Assembly (NCBI GenBank): GCA_041859205.1
Contig: JBHEKU010000061.1
Span: 28,915-92,914, forward strand
From: JAFDZO01 sp041859205
GTDB taxonomy: Bacteria > Bacteroidota > Ignavibacteria > Tepidaquicellales > Tepidaquicellaceae
DNA length: 64,000 nt
Direction: 5' to 3'
Below, piece after piece: positions 62,194 to 64,000 of this stretch (position 1 is its first letter; every line of letters begins with the position of its first letter). Under the pieces are notes generated by a model. The model did not search any database. It saw only the letters and a program-made list of their open reading frames with translations, and was not told the DNA's origin. A program made the position numbers and the translations under genes.

Positions 62194-62817
62194 TCAGAAC
62201 TGAATTCCGAAATTGCTAAGGAAAATTTTTATAGCGCCATCGATTAAAATCACTGTTGCAATAATTCCGCCAAGCGCTCCGCCTAAGTGAGCCTCGTGAC
62301 CGATATTTCCGAATTTGCTTTTCATTCCGTAGATAGATGCACCAATGTAAAGGAATGCAAAGATGAATGCCGGCATTGGGACAAAGAAGACACCGATTGT
62401 ATTCATAGGGAAAAGTATAACGTAGGCGAATACAACTCCCGATACAGCGCCTGATGCGCCGACTGCAACATACGCCGGATTTTTATAATTGAATAGTACT
62501 GTTAAAAACGAACCGGTGAATAAGCTTACAAAATAAATGATAAAGAAGTACAGGCTGCCGTAAATTTCGCCGTAGCTGTTTATAAAAACCGTTTCAAGGA
62601 ACGTTCCGAAACTGAACAGTGCAAACATATTAAAAAATAAATGCATGAAGTTAGCGTGAAGGAATGCAGATGTAAGCACCTGGTAATATCTTTTCTGATG
62701 AATTATCTGGTAAGGCCATTCGGAAAATCTTTCGAAGTAAATAGGGTTACTGTAAAAAGCCCAGAGCGATATTGCTACATTTGCAAAGAGTAGTGTGAAC
62801 GTTACAGGTGAAGTCAT
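62194..62817 (-). CDS. Rhomboid family intramembrane serine protease
   Basis: 207 residues with six helices. FLHANFMHLFFNMFALFSFG (52-71) is the HxxxN/oxyanion helix, GASGAVSGVVFAY has the catalytic Ser (about 121), and HEAHLGGALGG has the catalytic His (about 177). Substrates unknown. 16 nt after the start of pyrD, so the two are probably co-transcribed. Confidence 0.92.
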   Translation of the reverse strand: MTSPVTFTLLFANVAISLWAFYSNPIYFERFSEWPYQIIHQKRYYQVLTSAFLHANFMHLFFNMFALFSFGTFLETVFINSYGEIYGSLYFFIIYFVSLFTGSFLTVLFNYKNPAYVAVGASGAVSGVVFAYVILFPMNTIGVFFVPMPAFIFAFLYIGASIYGMKSKFGNIGHEAHLGGALGGIIATVILIDGAIKIFLSNFGIQF

Positions 62818-62833
62818 TCTTAATTTAAAAGTT

Positions 62834-63847
62834 TCAGTTTATTAATTTTCTAATAATGCCGGGACCTTCATAAATCATCCCTGTATAAATCTGTACTAAC
62901 GATGCGCCGTTACTTATTTTTTTATCGTGATCATCTTTTGTAAAAACACCACCGGCGCCAATTAAAATAAGCTTGTTATCTGTATTCAATTTATGAAATT
63001 TTTGCAAAACATCATCTGCCATTTTTTTAAGAGGCTTGCCGCTAAGTCCGCCGTCTTCAGTGATTATTTCTTTAAGATTATTTCGTGCTATCGTGGTGTT
63101 TGTTAAAATTATTCCGGTGATGCCTGCATCGTTGACTGTATTATAAATTATTCTTATCTGTTCATCATTTATATCCGGAGCAATTTTTACAAAGATGTTT
63201 TTTTCATCTTTAAATTCAGATAGAGATTTGTTCAGGTTCTTTATTTTAGTAAGCAGTTCACGTAAGCTCTCTTCTTCCTGTAATTCTCTCAGTCCTTTTG
63301 TATTGGGAGAAGAAATATTAATTGTAAAGTAATCAGCAGCGTCATACATTTTTTTGAAGCATGTAAGATAATCGTTTACGGCTTCTTCGTTCGGAGTATT
63401 TTTATTCTTCCCGATATTTACTCCAACGATAAAATCTTTAGGCAGATGTTTTCTTGCATCGAGTATGTTCTTTCTTATTTCATCAGCGCCTTTATTGTTA
63501 AAGCCCATGCGGTTTATAATACCAAAATCTTTTTTCAGTCTGAACAATCTTGGTTTTTCGTTTCCGCTTTGAGGCATTGGAGTTACAGTCCCGACTTCAG
63601 CATGAGAAAATCCCAGCGCATTCCAGAAGCGCAATGCTATGGCGTTCTTATCAAAGCCGGCTGCTAGCCCTAATCGGTTTTTGAAAACTAATCCGTTTAT
63701 GTTTATTGGTTCGGTTTTATTACTTCCAAAAAGTATTTTAAAGAGCGGGTGTAGAAACGTAAACTTTGATACAAAACTTAAAGTAAAGTTATGAACTTTT
63801 TCAGAGTCGAATAAAAATAATACAGGTCTTATTATTATTTTGTACAT
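62834..63847 (-). CDS. pyrD: Dihydroorotate dehydrogenase (quinone), class 2
   Basis: 337 residues. An N-terminal helical extension (LFLFDSEKVHNF) marks the membrane-associated class 2 type. KNRLGLAAGFDKNA (56-69), EVGTVTPMPQSGNEKPRLFRL, NRMGFNNKGAD and NISSPNTKGLRELQ (with the catalytic Ser) are conserved, and GLSGKPLKKMA and GAGGVFT follow. It oxidises dihydroorotate with quinone in pyrimidine synthesis. Confidence 0.96.
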   Translation of the reverse strand: MYKIIIRPVLFLFDSEKVHNFTLSFVSKFTFLHPLFKILFGSNKTEPININGLVFKNRLGLAAGFDKNAIALRFWNALGFSHAEVGTVTPMPQSGNEKPRLFRLKKDFGIINRMGFNNKGADEIRKNILDARKHLPKDFIVGVNIGKNKNTPNEEAVNDYLTCFKKMYDAADYFTINISSPNTKGLRELQEEESLRELLTKIKNLNKSLSEFKDEKNIFVKIAPDINDEQIRIIYNTVNDAGITGIILTNTTIARNNLKEIITEDGGLSGKPLKKMADDVLQKFHKLNTDNKLILIGAGGVFTKDDHDKKISNGASLVQIYTGMIYEGPGIIRKLIN

Positions 63848-63860
63848 TTGAAAATGCTAA

Positions 63861-63898
63861 AAAAAAAGTCCCTGAAGGATAATCCAAGGACTTTTTTT
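63861..63898 (-). terminator. Intrinsic terminator of the tRNA-Pro gene
   Basis: AAAAAAAGTCC pairs with GGACTTTTTTT around a 16-nt loop with its own GGAT/ATCC stem. It lies directly after the minus-strand tRNA. Confidence 0.85.
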
Positions 63899-63919
63899 AA
63901 AATTTGTTCATAATTTGTG

Positions 63920-63993
63920 TCGGAACGGCAGGATTCGAACCTGCGGCCTCCAGTTCCCAAAACTGGCGCGATACCGGGCTACGCTACGCTCCG
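63920..63993 (-). tRNA. tRNA-Pro (anticodon TGG)
   Basis: On the minus strand the acceptor arms CGGAGCG and CGTTCCG pair with one G-T. The anticodon stem CCAGT/ACTGG encloses TTTGGGA, with anticodon TGG; the T arm has GGTTCGAATCC and discriminator A is present. 74 nt; CCA is not encoded. Confidence 0.95.
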
Positions 63994-64000
63994 TAGAATA

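Overview
The window looks like a chromosomal segment of a low-GC, Gram-negative member of the Bacteroidota/Ignavibacteriota part of the FCB group. Three large secreted proteins end in a type IX secretion (T9SS) sorting domain that opens with the QNYPNPFNP motif, which is especially common in Ignavibacteria-like genomes. There are outer-membrane beta-barrel candidates, an apolipoprotein N-acyltransferase, lipobox proteins and DUF1573/DUF3667 proteins. Shine-Dalgarno sequences are mostly absent and TTG starts are frequent. The lineage is inferred from gene content; no rRNA gene is present. No phage, complete insertion sequence, CRISPR array or plasmid replicon is visible.

Layout. 1-913: end of a MauE/DoxX membrane protein and a DUF1573 protein. 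987-4300: a MATE exporter divergent from a glycosyltransferase/polysaccharide-deacetylase fusion. 4426-8410: the most unusual region. An array of CTGCAAAATAA-like motifs precedes five tightly packed genes: a transposase-type HTH protein without its nuclease domain, a 50-residue basic protein, an HU/IHF-like protein, an 879-residue protein joining an HU-like head, a long acidic stalk, one membrane helix and a C-terminal SPOR domain, and a 43-residue membrane peptide. The first four overlap by ATGA. 8452-14975: lnt, a secreted protein, adenine deaminase, a 0.9-kb repeat island, an SDR and an HXXEE protein. 15155-20757: two T9SS cargo proteins, a lipoprotein and a barrel candidate. 20959-22969: a VOC/YCII/ECF42-type sigma operon. 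22972-30357: S51 peptidase; a TPR/trxB/homogentisate dioxygenase operon; a lone nuoJ; an SDR-like protein; a BaiN/HI0933 flavoprotein.

30404-36579: one co-directional run of a membrane MutS-like ATPase, a TPR histidine kinase without a response regulator, TrmO, DinB-fold, DUF3667 and a VanX-type dipeptidase. 36639-37587: a zeta-like toxin with a small partner. 37590-41762 (minus strand): TPR protein, lipoprotein, YciO and a third T9SS cargo protein. 41996-50443: glgA, a 119-bp MITE-like element, then a run of housekeeping and envelope genes (HAD phosphatase, lipoprotein, outer-membrane protein, rpiB, glyA, tatC, polyprenyl synthase). 50594-58160: icd, YqgE, alpha/beta hydrolase, HDAC-like, a GrpB/2-hydroxyacid dehydrogenase fusion, a DUF2281/PIN toxin-antitoxin pair and an MFS carrier. 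58203-63993: serine hydrolase, a second repeat island, kynurenine 3-monooxygenase, rhomboid, pyrD and tRNA-Pro(TGG).

Recurrent themes are envelope biogenesis and secretion (lnt, tatC, T9SS cargo, SPOR, VanX-like), aromatic catabolism (homogentisate dioxygenase and kynurenine monooxygenase, at different loci), tRNA t6A-related enzymes (TrmO and the YciO paralogue), and intergenic islands assembled from the same small repeats. Identifications rest on recognising family motifs by eye; no database search was run.
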